From the NCBI GenBank assembly GCA_047974745.1, contig JBKECO010000015.1:1-62484 (forward strand): DNA of 62,484 nucleotides. Reading direction: 5' to 3'. Below, piece by piece: positions 42,586 to 51,580 of this stretch. Position numbers and translations under genes: made by a program. The notes beneath the pieces were generated by a model, which saw only the letters and a list, made by a program, of their open reading frames with translations, made no database searches and was not told the DNA's origin. Numbering within the stretch: position 1 is the first letter of the stretch; every line of letters begins with the position of its first letter. The stretch is from JBKECO01 sp047974745. Lineage in GTDB: Bacteria; Bacillota; Clostridia; Lachnospirales; Lachnospiraceae.

Positions 42586-45216
42586 TTATCTTTGTCTTTT
42601 TAGCTTTGTCTTTAAAAATTTCACGATCTGTATCTCAAAGAGATTGGAAAGTGCCAGCAGATATATGATCCCGAATTGCAGACTGCTCATCTGAACGACA
42701 TCAAAGATAATTTCTGCAGCTGGAACTAGAAGCACGAAATGTAATAATAGAAATCCTGCAAAGAACGCTAACCAAAGATAGTTATTATTCCACATTTCTC
42801 TTTTTCCAAGAATACATTTATCTGATTTACTGTTAAAGCCATGTACCAGTCTGGACAGGCAGAGCGTAGAAAATGCCATTGTTTGTGCCAGTTCCGGACT
42901 TTGCATCAGACCAATATGATATGCAATCATAGTATTGAGGCCGATAATAAAGCCTTCTTCCAGGATACCAGTCAGAAAATCTCTTGTAAGAATGGATTCT
43001 GACTTCAGTCTTGGACGCTCCTTCATCACATCAGTTGTGTGTGGATCCAGACCAAGTGCAATCGCAGGGAGACTGTCTGTGAGCAAATTTATAAAAAGAA
43101 GATGTACTGGTGCAAACGGGACTGCCAGTCCGGCAATCGAAGCATACAATACCGAAAGCAAGGCTGCAGTATTGCCAGATAACAGAAATTTTATGGATTT
43201 TTTTATATTTGCATATAGATTTCTGCCGTTTTCTATGGCTTTTACGATCGTGGCGAAATTATCATCGGCCAGTACCATTGCAGCAGCATCTTTAGCAACT
43301 TCACTGCCGGTAATTCCCATTGCAACTCCGATATCTGCTTTTTTAAGTGCCGGAGCATCGTTGACTCCATCGCCGGTCATCGCTACAATATGTCCGCGTT
43401 TTTGCCACGCCTGTACGATACGAATCTTATGTTCAGGTGACACTCTGGCATAGACACTGACATGTGGTACAAAATCATCTAGCTCCTCGTCTGTTAATTT
43501 ATCGATCTCCATTCCCTCCACGGCAATCGTATCGTCCGTAAGTATACCGATTTGTCCGGCAATCGCAGAAGCAGTGACTTTATGGTCGCCAGTAATCATG
43601 ATAGGTCGGATGCCGGACCAAATACAATGCGCAACGGCCGCAATGGATTCCTCTCTTGGAGGATCCATCATAGACATCAGTCCTAGGAATGTCAGATCGG
43701 TTTCATCTCTTTGATTCACCGTGATCGTTTCGATTTTTTTAATTCCAAATGCCAGAACACGGAGTCCTCGTACTGAAAATGATTCATTGGCCTGGTGAAT
43801 CATCGCTTTGAACTCCTCAGTAATGAAAGTACTTACTCCATTCAATTCAATATGCGTTGTCTCGGAGAGCATAACATCAACAGCACCTTTGGTAAACATG
43901 TAGTTTGTTCCATTGATATTATGAACTGTCGACATCATCTTTCTGTCTGAATCAAATGGGATTTCATATAAGCGTTCATAGGTTCTGCGGATATAATCTG
44001 CCTGCAATTCCATTTTTTGGGATATTCTAGTCAGATCTTCTGAAAGTTTAATAAAAGCAACTTCTGTTGGATCCCCAATTTCCTGGTTCTCCTCTATTTT
44101 CGCATCGTTACAAAGAATGCTTGCAAGGTAAAGAAGTTTACCGGTTTCTGATGCCTGAACTATTGAGCTTGGCTCCATAACCATGTTATCCACATAAATA
44201 TCCATGATCTTCATACGGTTCTGTGTCAGCGTTCCTGTTTTATCGGAACAGATTACGGATACACTTCCCAGTCCCTCTACTGCGTGAAGTTTGCGTATAA
44301 TGGCATTTTCTCTCGCCATTTTCTGAGTTCCAAATGCAAGCACGATCGTTACAATGGAACTTAAGGCTTCTGGAATTGCAGCCACTGCTAATGCCACTGC
44401 AAACATAAAGGCCGAGAGCAGAGGTTCGCCACGCAAAATACTCAGACCGAACAAAAGTATACAAATAACGATAATCAGAATAGAAAGTTTTTTTCCAAAT
44501 TGATCTAGATTTTCCTGCAGTGGAGTTTTGTGTTCAGCTGTCGTATTTAAAAGCGAGGCTATTTTTCCTACTTCCGTATTCATACCGGTTTCTGTTACTA
44601 GAAATTTGCCCCTTCCATAGGTAACAAAACTTCCAGCATAAAGCATGTTGAGCCGATCACCAAGAGGAACATCTTCTGGGATTTCAATATCCTTCTTGTC
44701 AACACTAACACTTTCCCCAGTCAATGCACTTTCATTAACTTTTAAACTGGCATTTTCTAAAATTCGACCATCTGCACAGATATAGTCACCGGCCTCAAGA
44801 CTAACAACGTCCCCCGGTACGACTTCCCTGGATGGACAGAGAATCAACTTTCCATCGCGGCTGACCTTGGCCTGCGGAGCCGACAGTTGCTTTAAGGAAT
44901 CCAGTGATTTCTCTGCCTTTTTATGCTGTATGGTACCGAGAATCGCATTCATTGTGATAACAACGGAAATAACAATAGCGCTTTCCGCATCGCCGAGTAA
45001 AAACGAGATGGCCGAGGCTACGATCAGAATAATAACGAGAAAGTCTGTGAACTGCTCTAGAAAAATTCTCAGAGTACTCTTGCGCCCCGTCTCCTCCAAT
45101 TCATTGTAGCCAACTTTCTTTAATTGAATTTCTGCCTCAGCCTGGGTAAGTCCAGAATCACGGGACTCTTTTTCCTTTAGTACGACCACTTTCGATTTCT
45201 GATATATTTCTGACAT
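42586..45216 (-). CDS. P-type cation-transporting ATPase, probable Mn2+/Ca2+ exporter
   Basis: Type II P-type ATPase, 876 residues. Features in order: cytosolic N-terminus, first two helices near 55-95, actuator TGES motif (166-169), PEAL in the fourth helix (282-285), phosphorylated Asp325 in CSDKTGTLTQ, TGDGVND, and C-terminal helices with NLLTDSLPAIALGLDP. It is close to Ca2+ ATPases, but the fourth-helix motif is PEALS rather than PEGLP. The leader carries a yybP-ykoY element, known to sense Mn2+ and known upstream of similar ATPases. Manganese export is therefore the best guess. It converges with the ECF operon with only 8 nt between stops. Confidence 0.9.
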   Translation of the reverse strand: MSEIYQKSKVVVLKEKESRDSGLTQAEAEIQLKKVGYNELEETGRKSTLRIFLEQFTDFLVIILIVASAISFLLGDAESAIVISVVITMNAILGTIQHKKAEKSLDSLKQLSAPQAKVSRDGKLILCPSREVVPGDVVSLEAGDYICADGRILENASLKVNESALTGESVSVDKKDIEIPEDVPLGDRLNMLYAGSFVTYGRGKFLVTETGMNTEVGKIASLLNTTAEHKTPLQENLDQFGKKLSILIIVICILLFGLSILRGEPLLSAFMFAVALAVAAIPEALSSIVTIVLAFGTQKMARENAIIRKLHAVEGLGSVSVICSDKTGTLTQNRMKIMDIYVDNMVMEPSSIVQASETGKLLYLASILCNDAKIEENQEIGDPTEVAFIKLSEDLTRISQKMELQADYIRRTYERLYEIPFDSDRKMMSTVHNINGTNYMFTKGAVDVMLSETTHIELNGVSTFITEEFKAMIHQANESFSVRGLRVLAFGIKKIETITVNQRDETDLTFLGLMSMMDPPREESIAAVAHCIWSGIRPIMITGDHKVTASAIAGQIGILTDDTIAVEGMEIDKLTDEELDDFVPHVSVYARVSPEHKIRIVQAWQKRGHIVAMTGDGVNDAPALKKADIGVAMGITGSEVAKDAAAMVLADDNFATIVKAIENGRNLYANIKKSIKFLLSGNTAALLSVLYASIAGLAVPFAPVHLLFINLLTDSLPAIALGLDPHTTDVMKERPRLKSESILTRDFLTGILEEGFIIGLNTMIAYHIGLMQSPELAQTMAFSTLCLSRLVHGFNSKSDKCILGKREMWNNNYLWLAFFAGFLLLHFVLLVPAAEIIFDVVQMSSLQFGIIYLLALSNLFEIQIVKFLKTKLKRQR

Positions 45217-45257
45217 AGAAATTCTCCCTTATGAAGTGTAGGTAGTTACTGATTGTA

Positions 45258-45416
45258 TAAAAAAAACTCCTACCAGAACATAAAAAATGTAATGGTAAAA
45301 GTCTTGTTGCTTAGTTTTGAAGCGGATTACAAAGCAATATTTGTATTGCCTGTCCTCGTACTGACGCTATCGCAAACATTTCAAAATAGATAGAAATGTC
45401 AACTACTCCCTCTTAT
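45258..45416 (-). promoter_or_regulatory. yybP-ykoY manganese riboswitch with terminator
   Basis: On the minus strand the leader begins GAGGGAGUAG (45414-45405), close to the GGGGAGUAG consensus. CGUCAGUACGAGG follows (45366-45354), and the 3' side carries CAACAAGACUUUU (about 45309-45297). These are the hallmarks of the yybP-ykoY class. The expression platform is a terminator, arms tacca/tggta with ggagtttttttt after it (plus strand 45258-45296). Mn2+ binding would allow readthrough into the ATPase gene. The call is by eye; a covariance search would settle it. Confidence 0.75.
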
Positions 45417-45423
45417 CAGGATG

Positions 45424-45452
45424 AGTATAGCAATATGCTAACTGTTTGTCAA
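45424..45452 (-). promoter_or_regulatory. Promoter of the riboswitch-controlled ATPase gene
   Basis: Minus strand TTGACA (45452-45447), a 17-bp spacer and TATACT (45429-45424), close to consensus. The start point falls just before the riboswitch. Confidence 0.8.
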
Positions 45453-45554
45453 AGAAATTTTTTCAGCCAGTTTAACACATATCTGATCCAAATACCCAAA
45501 GATCAGGAGCGCTATGCGGGAAAGAAGAGCAAAAAATCGTCGTTGATTTGAATA

Positions 45555-46310
45555 TTAGATTATCATAAGATTCAATTCTTCTTTTTTCAGGAGTTGGATC
45601 TTATTTTTATCCGATATATCTATAATTCCTTCTTTGGACAGTCGGCTCAGATAGCGGCTCATAGTCTCTCTTGTCATACCTGCAAAATTTGCCATATCCT
45701 CCCGACTCAAAGGGTTGTCGATCCTATATCCATCGGCAGACTCATAGCCAAATTTTTCATATAGCTGCAATAGCAGAAATGCAACTTTAGAATCTGTTTC
45801 TGTAATGGAAATATTCTGGAGCTTATTTTCAATTTCAATCATCTTTCTGGATAATTCTGTAAGCATGGTGCGACACAGATTCGGATGATCGTCTAGAATT
45901 GCATCCATATCTTTTTTACTGAGGCTGCAGATTCGTACGTCACTCAGTGCAATGACAGAAAAATGATAAGGCTCGTAATCGCTCAGAAGATAGTATTCCC
46001 CAATAATATCTCCATCTGTCTGAAGCGCTATGATCTGTTCTTTGCCCAAACTATTTGAACGACTCAGTTTCACAATTCCTGTGTTAATAATATATAATGT
46101 GGATGACTGCTCACCCTCCTGAACTAGAGTATCACCTTTTTTTACCTGAATATGATGCACCTTTTTTAATATTTCCACAAGCTCTAGAGTGCTGAGCTGT
46201 TGAAATATGGATACCTTGCTGATGCATAGTCCGTGTTCACATTGATAACAGATATTATCCTGTGATTTCTGCTCCTTCAATTCGTTACCCTCCATTCGCT
46301 TTTTTTCCAT
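45555..46310 (-). CDS. FNR/CRP-family regulator with four cysteines
   Basis: 251 residues: cyclic-nucleotide-type beta barrel (VQEGEQSSTLYIINTGIVKL), dimer helix near 150-170, and C-terminal winged HTH (SREDMANFAGMTRETMSRYLSRL). Cysteines 21, 24, 29 and 128 match the spacing of the four iron-sulphur ligands of FNR (C-x2-C-x4-C plus a distant Cys), so an oxygen- or redox-sensing [4Fe-4S] cluster is likely. It is divergent from a flavodoxin gene, with a CRP/FNR-like dyad between them. The first ~12 residues may belong to an earlier start. Confidence 0.88.
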   Translation of the reverse strand: MEKKRMEGNELKEQKSQDNICYQCEHGLCISKVSIFQQLSTLELVEILKKVHHIQVKKGDTLVQEGEQSSTLYIINTGIVKLSRSNSLGKEQIIALQTDGDIIGEYYLLSDYEPYHFSVIALSDVRICSLSKKDMDAILDDHPNLCRTMLTELSRKMIEIENKLQNISITETDSKVAFLLLQLYEKFGYESADGYRIDNPLSREDMANFAGMTRETMSRYLSRLSKEGIIDISDKNKIQLLKKEELNLMII

Positions 46311-46342
46311 TTTATCATAAAAGTTACAATAATTTGCAAGTC

Positions 46343-46356
46343 GTGATTGAAATCAC
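46343..46356. promoter_or_regulatory. CRP/FNR-like dyad between regulator and flavodoxin
   Basis: GTGAT (46343-46347) and ATCAC (46352-46356), perfect inverted repeats with a 4-nt gap. The pattern is TGTGA-N6-TCACA-like with one arm mismatch. Confidence 0.6.
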
Positions 46357-46453
46357 ATACTTATTTCTATTATGGTAATAAACTATCAACATGGAAGAAA
46401 GGAAAAAACAAAAAAATAGAGTGATCTTATAGGACAGAAATGGAGGACTTTCT

Positions 46454-46870
46454 ATGAACGCAATCATTATTTACTGGTCCGGTACAGGAAATACAGAACT
46501 TATGGCCGATTTGATTCAACAAGGAAGTGGCGCAGATAAAAAACCGGTAGGCGAATGCACAGCATCCGATCTTACAGAATATGATCTGATTATACTTGGC
46601 AGTCCGGCAACAGGAGTGGAAGAAATTGATACAACTGAAATGGAGCCTTTTATCAATGAAAACAGTCAGTATTTCAAAAATAAATCCATCGCTCTGTTTG
46701 GATCCTATAGCTGGGGTGAAGGTGATTGGATAAAGACCTGGGAAGACAGGATGCTTGACTTAGGTGGGAACATTCTAGTGGAAAGTCTCGTTGTGAATGA
46801 AGTACCAGAAGGAGAGTCAATAGACGACTGTATGGAATTTGGAAAAAAACTCAGACAGCTAGCACTATAG
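46454..46870 (+). CDS. Flavodoxin
   Basis: Small FMN electron carrier, 138 residues. The phosphate-binding loop is WSGTGNTE near residue 9, with LGSPATGVEEID and FGSYSWGEGDW for the isoalloxazine loops. Length is normal for short-chain flavodoxins. It is divergent from the FNR-like gene. A TATGG ribosome region (GGAGG at 46442) precedes it. Iron-limited or anaerobic electron transfer is the usual role. Confidence 0.93.
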   Translation: MNAIIIYWSGTGNTELMADLIQQGSGADKKPVGECTASDLTEYDLIILGSPATGVEEIDTTEMEPFINENSQYFKNKSIALFGSYSWGEGDWIKTWEDRMLDLGGNILVESLVVNEVPEGESIDDCMEFGKKLRQLAL

Positions 46871-46998
46871 GTAATTTTGGAAGGAAAGGAGTTAAATTAT
46901 GTGATGTACATGCTTCGGTATTCAAGGGGGCAATTGAGGAAATCCATGCAGAGACAGAAACAGAAACTGTTGAGTTTGAAGAAGGTCATCCTCTTTAC

Positions 46999-47715
46999 GT
47001 GCTAAAGCGAGAAAATAGAGCAATAGAAGATTTGGTCAAGCAGATAAGATTGTCGCTGGAGTCCTATGAAAAGGAGGCTGAAAGTATTGATGTGTCACGC
47101 TTAAATACGTTGATCATAAAAATCAATGATATGATATTTAAAGAAGAAGAGATCATGATTCCAATGATGGTGAATACATTTTCTCAGGAGGACTGGGCTC
47201 AGATCGCAAGAAATAGTTCGGGTATTGGTTATACACTGATCACTGAGGTGAAACAGTGGGTACCGGAACATGTCGATGCAGACAACAATACTCCGATTCC
47301 CTCACCCAAATCAATTTCACTGGATGGGGGATCGCTGACCCAAGAAGAAATAAATGCCATTTTGAATACAGTACCTGTGGATATGACATTTGTCGGAAGT
47401 GACAATTGCGTCAAGTACTTTACGCAGGGGAAAGACCGTATTTTTCATAGATCCATGTCGATTATTGGACGAGAAGTAAAAAATTGTCATCCGCCCAAAA
47501 GTGTGCATATTGTGGAACAAATCGTCGAAGATCTACGAAATGGAGTCAAGGATCATGAAGATTTCTGGATCCGAATGAACGATATGTTCGTTTATATCAG
47601 ATATTTTGCTGTCAGAAATATGTCTGGTGAATTTTTGGGAGTACTTGAGGTCAGTCAGGATATTAAGCCGATTACAGAATTAAAAGGTGAAAAGAGACTG
47701 CGAGACAAAGCGTAG
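46999..47715 (+). CDS. DUF438/PAS-domain protein, 5' part missing
   Basis: The readable protein from GTG 46999 is 238 residues and carries a helical hemerythrin-like DUF438 middle and a PAS_10-type domain (FVGSDNCVKYFTQGKDRIF through LGVLEVSQDIKPI). The same frame is open further upstream, and from 46897 it encodes LCDVHASVFKGAIEEIHA, the conserved DUF438 core. There is no ATG, GTG or TTG in a good position. The only ATG beside the ribosome site (46899) is followed at once by TGA. The first ~60 residues of the family are absent. It is probably a decayed gene; redox/heme sensing is the family's likely role. Confidence 0.6.
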   Translation: MLKRENRAIEDLVKQIRLSLESYEKEAESIDVSRLNTLIIKINDMIFKEEEIMIPMMVNTFSQEDWAQIARNSSGIGYTLITEVKQWVPEHVDADNNTPIPSPKSISLDGGSLTQEEINAILNTVPVDMTFVGSDNCVKYFTQGKDRIFHRSMSIIGREVKNCHPPKSVHIVEQIVEDLRNGVKDHEDFWIRMNDMFVYIRYFAVRNMSGEFLGVLEVSQDIKPITELKGEKRLRDKA

Positions 47716-47779
47716 AAATAGAAAAAGTTACGTTTTTTTCACTTTATCATTTAATGACTACTTTGAACGCGAAGAAATT

Positions 47780-47899
47780 ATGTCTTCCTATAACTATATT
47801 GCTGATACAAACAATGCAACCGTTGTAAAAGTAAAGCGCTTTAAGAAAAAGGGCGAAAGAAAGATAGAAGTTGTCGAAGCGCCAGAGTCAGAAGAATAG
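47780..47899 (+). CDS. Small basic ORF of unknown status
   Basis: 39 codons (MSSYNYIADTNNATVVKVKR and on) with a Lys/Arg-rich centre and an acidic end. There is no clear ribosome site and no known family. It lies among gene remnants and could be a fragment. From 47900 to 48202 an in-frame stretch (EEYCRKDLKTKKTAFLWVLN, about 47930-47989) also reads like a remnant, with no start. Confidence 0.25.
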   Translation: MSSYNYIADTNNATVVKVKRFKKKGERKIEVVEAPESEE

Positions 47900-48202
47900 G
47901 ATCAAGAATACTCAAGGATTATAATTGAAGAATACTGTCGAAAAGATCTCAAAACAAAGAAAACAGCATTTCTATGGGTTTTGAATGAACTTTCATACAA
48001 TATGGAATGTGAACGGGAGGTTAGGAAATGCTCCATCGTTCAGAATTGAATAGAAAATTAAATATGCTATAATAAGTAATATAATTAGATAAGATTAGCT
48101 GAGGAAAATCAAAAAAGTATTACTGGAAGTGAAAAAAATCAGTCATGATTCAGAAATAGAAACAGAGACGGAAACAGGTAAATTGAAGTATAAAGGAGAA
48201 CT

Positions 48203-48358
48203 ATGAAAATTATTCCGAATCACACAGGGTTACAATATACTGGACGAATTGATTTTGATGATCCAATGGCTCCCATTTTTGTTTATGTAGCGAGCAGTAT
48301 CAGATTTCGTTTTTTTGGTACAGGTTTTAAGATTCTGCTGAAAAATAGGAATGCATAA
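48203..48358 (+). pseudogene. CE2/SGNH-type esterase, N-terminal fragment
   Basis: 51 codons with a good ribosome site (AAGGAG at 48193-48198). The frame reads MKIIPNHTGLQYTGRIDFDD, then APIFVYVASSIRFRFFGTGFK. This is the N-terminal jelly-roll of CE2-like acetyl esterases, whose SGNH catalytic domain should follow. Instead the frame stops at 48358 and a macro-domain remnant begins in another frame. The catalytic domain has been deleted. Confidence 0.6.
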
Positions 48359-48693
48359 CAAAAGGATATAACCTGCCTGCTCATTTTGTGATTCATACGG
48401 TTGGACCAATTGAATATGACAGTTTGAATGACTCCTTTCGACAGGATTTAAAAAATTGCTATACGCATCCACTTGATTGTGCTGTTCAAAATGAAATAAG
48501 GAGCCTGGCTTTTTGCTGTATTTCAACAGGAGAGTCTCGTTTCCCGAATGAGGAAGCAGCTCGAATAGCAATACAAGCCGTAACAGATTATTTGAAAGAA
48601 CATGAAAAATCATTTGATCGAATCATTTTTAATGTCTTTCAGAAAAAAGATAAAGAGTACTATGAAGGAGTTATAAAGGAATATGATTATTAA
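48349..48693 (+). pseudogene. Macro-domain (ADP-ribose-binding) remnant
   Basis: The frame from 48349 reads ECITKGYNLPAHFVIHTVGP and continues with SLAFCCISTGESRFPNEEAA, the C-terminal two thirds of a macro domain (O-acetyl-ADP-ribose deacetylase type). The N-terminal ADP-ribose loop is missing and TAG at 48346-48348 closes the frame. A GTG at 48388 could start a 101-residue piece, but it would lack the binding loop. Confidence 0.6.
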
Positions 48694-48728
48694 TACTGGT
48701 TGCCATGCTGATATTGAAAATAAATAAT

Positions 48729-48770
48729 AACCACCAGTTTTTTAAAGAATGAGGCTGGTGGTTGTTTTTA
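48729..48770. terminator. Bidirectional terminator between convergent units
   Basis: Perfect 9-bp stem aaccaccag (48729-48737) and ctggtggtt (48755-48763), flanked by A/T runs on both sides. It serves the remnant region (plus) and the GH gene (minus). Confidence 0.8.
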
Positions 48771-48791
48771 TTTTAAATGGTTCATAATGAC

Positions 48792-50342
48792 TCATGGTAT
48801 CATTGTGGCCAGTACAGCAATGCCTTCTTTTCTAGGCAATTGAAGGGTGGTTCGTCCACGGGTCGATTTGATCAGAATATTCCTTGTCATATTCCAAATA
48901 TCAATGATTTCGATTTGATAGGTATGTTCCTTAGGCAGTTTCAGATCGTAGATGCTGACTTGTTGACGTGCAAAATATTTTAAATAGATTTCATTTCCAC
49001 AATGTCCGGAATAAGATGCACCTTTCCAGTCCAGGTTGAATTTTTCTTCATCGCTTAAAGACATCATCAATCTGACAAATGGAGGCAATTCACCTTCTTT
49101 TATTATTTCCGTGGGATTAGACATGTCTTCATAGATTTTTTCATCCCAGCTTTCTAAAGGAGAAGGAAAGCTATAGATTAGATCTTTGAGAAATGCGATC
49201 CTGCTTGCACTTTCTCCTTTTAATGTACCACCCTTGGCCCACCATAAAATTTCATTTTTGTCATAATATGTTTCGCCATGGGTTGCATAGGCACCTTTGG
49301 CACAGGCTTTCCAAAAGCGGTTGACCATTTCGAAACCGGTAATATTGCCCCATTCGTGCTGGATATCTCCTTCGTAACAGCATTCATCAAAAATAACAGG
49401 TTTCAGAAAACGTTCTTTCCATACATCTGCCATATGCATTGCACTTGTCTGTACACTGCAGTGTGTAATTGCAGGCCGGCTAAAATCATATAGTTTCATA
49501 CCGTTATGGTTACTTAATAAGTGACAGAAGGGGTCATTATTATTAATGAAGGATTCTATTTCATACCAGTCATTCATCTCAAGATTAAATAAAAAGTCAT
49601 ATTCATTTGCCATGCTCCACCAGATATTTGGGATAGCGGATAACCTGCGCAGAACATATTCTAAGTATACGATACGTTCTTCCCTGTTTAAAAATGGAAA
49701 ACCCCAACGGTCATATGAATGAAATAGGATCAGATCGGTTTCAATACCCATATTTCCGAGCTGAATTATTATGGATTCCAAATTATCCCAGTAAGCAAAA
49801 CATGGTCTGTGAACATCCCAGTTTCCATCGACATCTTTTTCAAATGGAAAATAAAGCGGATCGTTGTGATTATAATCATAATGCTTTGGAAAGATACAGT
49901 AACGTACTTTATTAAAAGGTGAATTTTTCAGTGAGTCAAGGGTTTCATTGACTAATGATTCAGGCTGATGAATAAGGGCATAGACCGTTGTTCCAAATGG
50001 ATAATATGGACTGCCATTTTCATGGCAAAAATGAGTATCCTTTGCCATTATCATTCCCTTATTGTTTGAGGACTCACAGTTTACTGATCCTTCAGATTTG
50101 AGTATTCCTGATATTTTATAGGTGTAGGTTCCGATTTGTTTTGGATAGAATCGTATGACATACGTACCATGACCGATATAAAACCCTTTTACAACAGTTC
50201 TGTCCTGATTGATGTTAAACTCTGCCTGTAGTTTCATATCAACATAGGAATCCTGGGGTTCTTTAGCAGTGAACTTCATCTCAAACATTTCATATTGTTT
50301 CATGACCGGCATGTTCATACTGAGTAAATTAGAATTCTGCAT
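48792..50342 (-). CDS. DUF5060/DUF4038-type glycoside hydrolase
   Basis: About 517 residues. The N-terminal beta-sandwich is DUF5060-like (MKQYEMFEMKFTAKEP; IGTYTYKISG), and the TIM barrel is like apiosidase/GH140-type enzymes (FPFGTTVYALIHQ; FNKVRYCIFPKHYDY). A Glu in SMANEYDF is the likely acid/base and Glu in IFDECCYEGD the nucleophile. The DUF5605-like C-terminal beta domain has LPKEHTYQIEIIDIWNM. The ATG at 50342 has GGAGGAG just upstream; the longer frame to 50429 adds an unlikely tail. The substrate is unknown; the locus suggests arabinose- or pectin-type glycans. Confidence 0.8.
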   Translation of the reverse strand: MQNSNLLSMNMPVMKQYEMFEMKFTAKEPQDSYVDMKLQAEFNINQDRTVVKGFYIGHGTYVIRFYPKQIGTYTYKISGILKSEGSVNCESSNNKGMIMAKDTHFCHENGSPYYPFGTTVYALIHQPESLVNETLDSLKNSPFNKVRYCIFPKHYDYNHNDPLYFPFEKDVDGNWDVHRPCFAYWDNLESIIIQLGNMGIETDLILFHSYDRWGFPFLNREERIVYLEYVLRRLSAIPNIWWSMANEYDFLFNLEMNDWYEIESFINNNDPFCHLLSNHNGMKLYDFSRPAITHCSVQTSAMHMADVWKERFLKPVIFDECCYEGDIQHEWGNITGFEMVNRFWKACAKGAYATHGETYYDKNEILWWAKGGTLKGESASRIAFLKDLIYSFPSPLESWDEKIYEDMSNPTEIIKEGELPPFVRLMMSLSDEEKFNLDWKGASYSGHCGNEIYLKYFARQQVSIYDLKLPKEHTYQIEIIDIWNMTRNILIKSTRGRTTLQLPRKEGIAVLATMIP

Positions 50343-50485
50343 ATAACTTCTCCTCCTGATTTTCATTTGTAACATTGTTAAAAATATTATATCAGTACTT
50401 ATGGAATTATATTCATGATTTCTTGACATAAATTCCTAGATTTTTTAATCTATATATTCGGTGTTAATGGAAGAGGAGGAATTAT

Positions 50486-51580
50486 ATGGAGTATATTCGA
50501 CTTGGGGAAATACAGGCTATGATTATTGAACATTATAATAAGTTTCAGCATGGACTGGCATTTACAGACGCAATAATAAAATTGTCTGAAAATGGAAGAG
50601 TTCAACATGGAACCCCTGAAATGCCAGATTTTTTCACCTGGGATATCTATGACTTGGATCAGCTGAAAGAATTAGTTTCACAGATACCGATTGGTATGGA
50701 TGAATTGAATGTATTTATCGGGGAGAACAGAAAAAATGAAATTTCAAAATTTTTTCAGGAGAAACTGTCGGTACAGATCAATTTGGAATTTTATACCCCA
50801 GAAGTTTTTTATGAACTGCCTTACATTACTGTCATTTATGTTGTGTCTGGGACAGCTGTTTTTCACACTCCAGATAGGAGTATTTCATTACAATGCGGAG
50901 ATATTATAATACTTGCACCAAAGCGGTCCTATTATATTTCCTGTACCCCACAGGATGCAGTCGTTAGCATCCACTCAACACAGGACTTATTCGAGACCCA
51001 TTTTCTCCATTTGCTGAGCCAGAATGAATTGTTATCAGATTATTTCTATAAATCATTGACAGTAGATCACGGTGACTTTTTGCACCTATTTTTATATCCA
51101 TCAGAAAAAATATTACTGCTGATAAAGAATCTATTTGCGGAGTTCGCATCTCAAGAGGCATTTTCTACTGATATATTTCTCAATTATCTACAGATTCTAT
51201 ATGCAAATATTTTAAAGACTCTTGATCGTGAGAATGACCAGGATCATTTATCAAAAGAAAAAAGTTCGATCGCTTCCATCTTGTTTTATATACAAAAAAA
51301 CTATAAACAGGTGACTCTAAATGAACTAGCTGAACAGTTCAATTATGCACCTGCTTATATGAGCCGACTGCTGAAACAAAAAACAGGATATCATCTACCT
51401 GCTATAAAAAACAAATTAAAAATAAAAGAGGCCGAAAAATTGCTGATAAATACAAATTATAGTGTTTATCAAATTGCAGAAATGACAGGATACAGCAGTG
51501 CAGATCATTTCACATATAGCTTTAAGAAGGTGCATGACTGCACCCCAAAGGAATTCAGAAACAGAAACGAATTACTGTGA
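50486..51580 (+). CDS. AraC-family transcriptional regulator, first of three
   Basis: 364 residues: an N-terminal region with a cupin-like fold (VIYVVSGTAVFHTPDRSISLQCGDIIILAP, residues ~110-140) and a C-terminal pair of HTHs (TLNELAEQFNYAPAYMSRLL and YQIAEMTGYSSADHFTYSFK). It is oriented away from the DUF5060-type hydrolase gene and probably activates neighbouring glycan genes. It converges with the next regulator gene with a 9-nt overlap. Confidence 0.88.
   Translation: MEYIRLGEIQAMIIEHYNKFQHGLAFTDAIIKLSENGRVQHGTPEMPDFFTWDIYDLDQLKELVSQIPIGMDELNVFIGENRKNEISKFFQEKLSVQINLEFYTPEVFYELPYITVIYVVSGTAVFHTPDRSISLQCGDIIILAPKRSYYISCTPQDAVVSIHSTQDLFETHFLHLLSQNELLSDYFYKSLTVDHGDFLHLFLYPSEKILLLIKNLFAEFASQEAFSTDIFLNYLQILYANILKTLDRENDQDHLSKEKSSIASILFYIQKNYKQVTLNELAEQFNYAPAYMSRLLKQKTGYHLPAIKNKLKIKEAEKLLINTNYSVYQIAEMTGYSSADHFTYSFKKVHDCTPKEFRNRNELL

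Noticed and set aside
42935..43453. 172-codon plus-strand frame
   Set aside because: Antisense to the P-type ATPase gene; low-complexity Ser/Ala sequence with no start signals.
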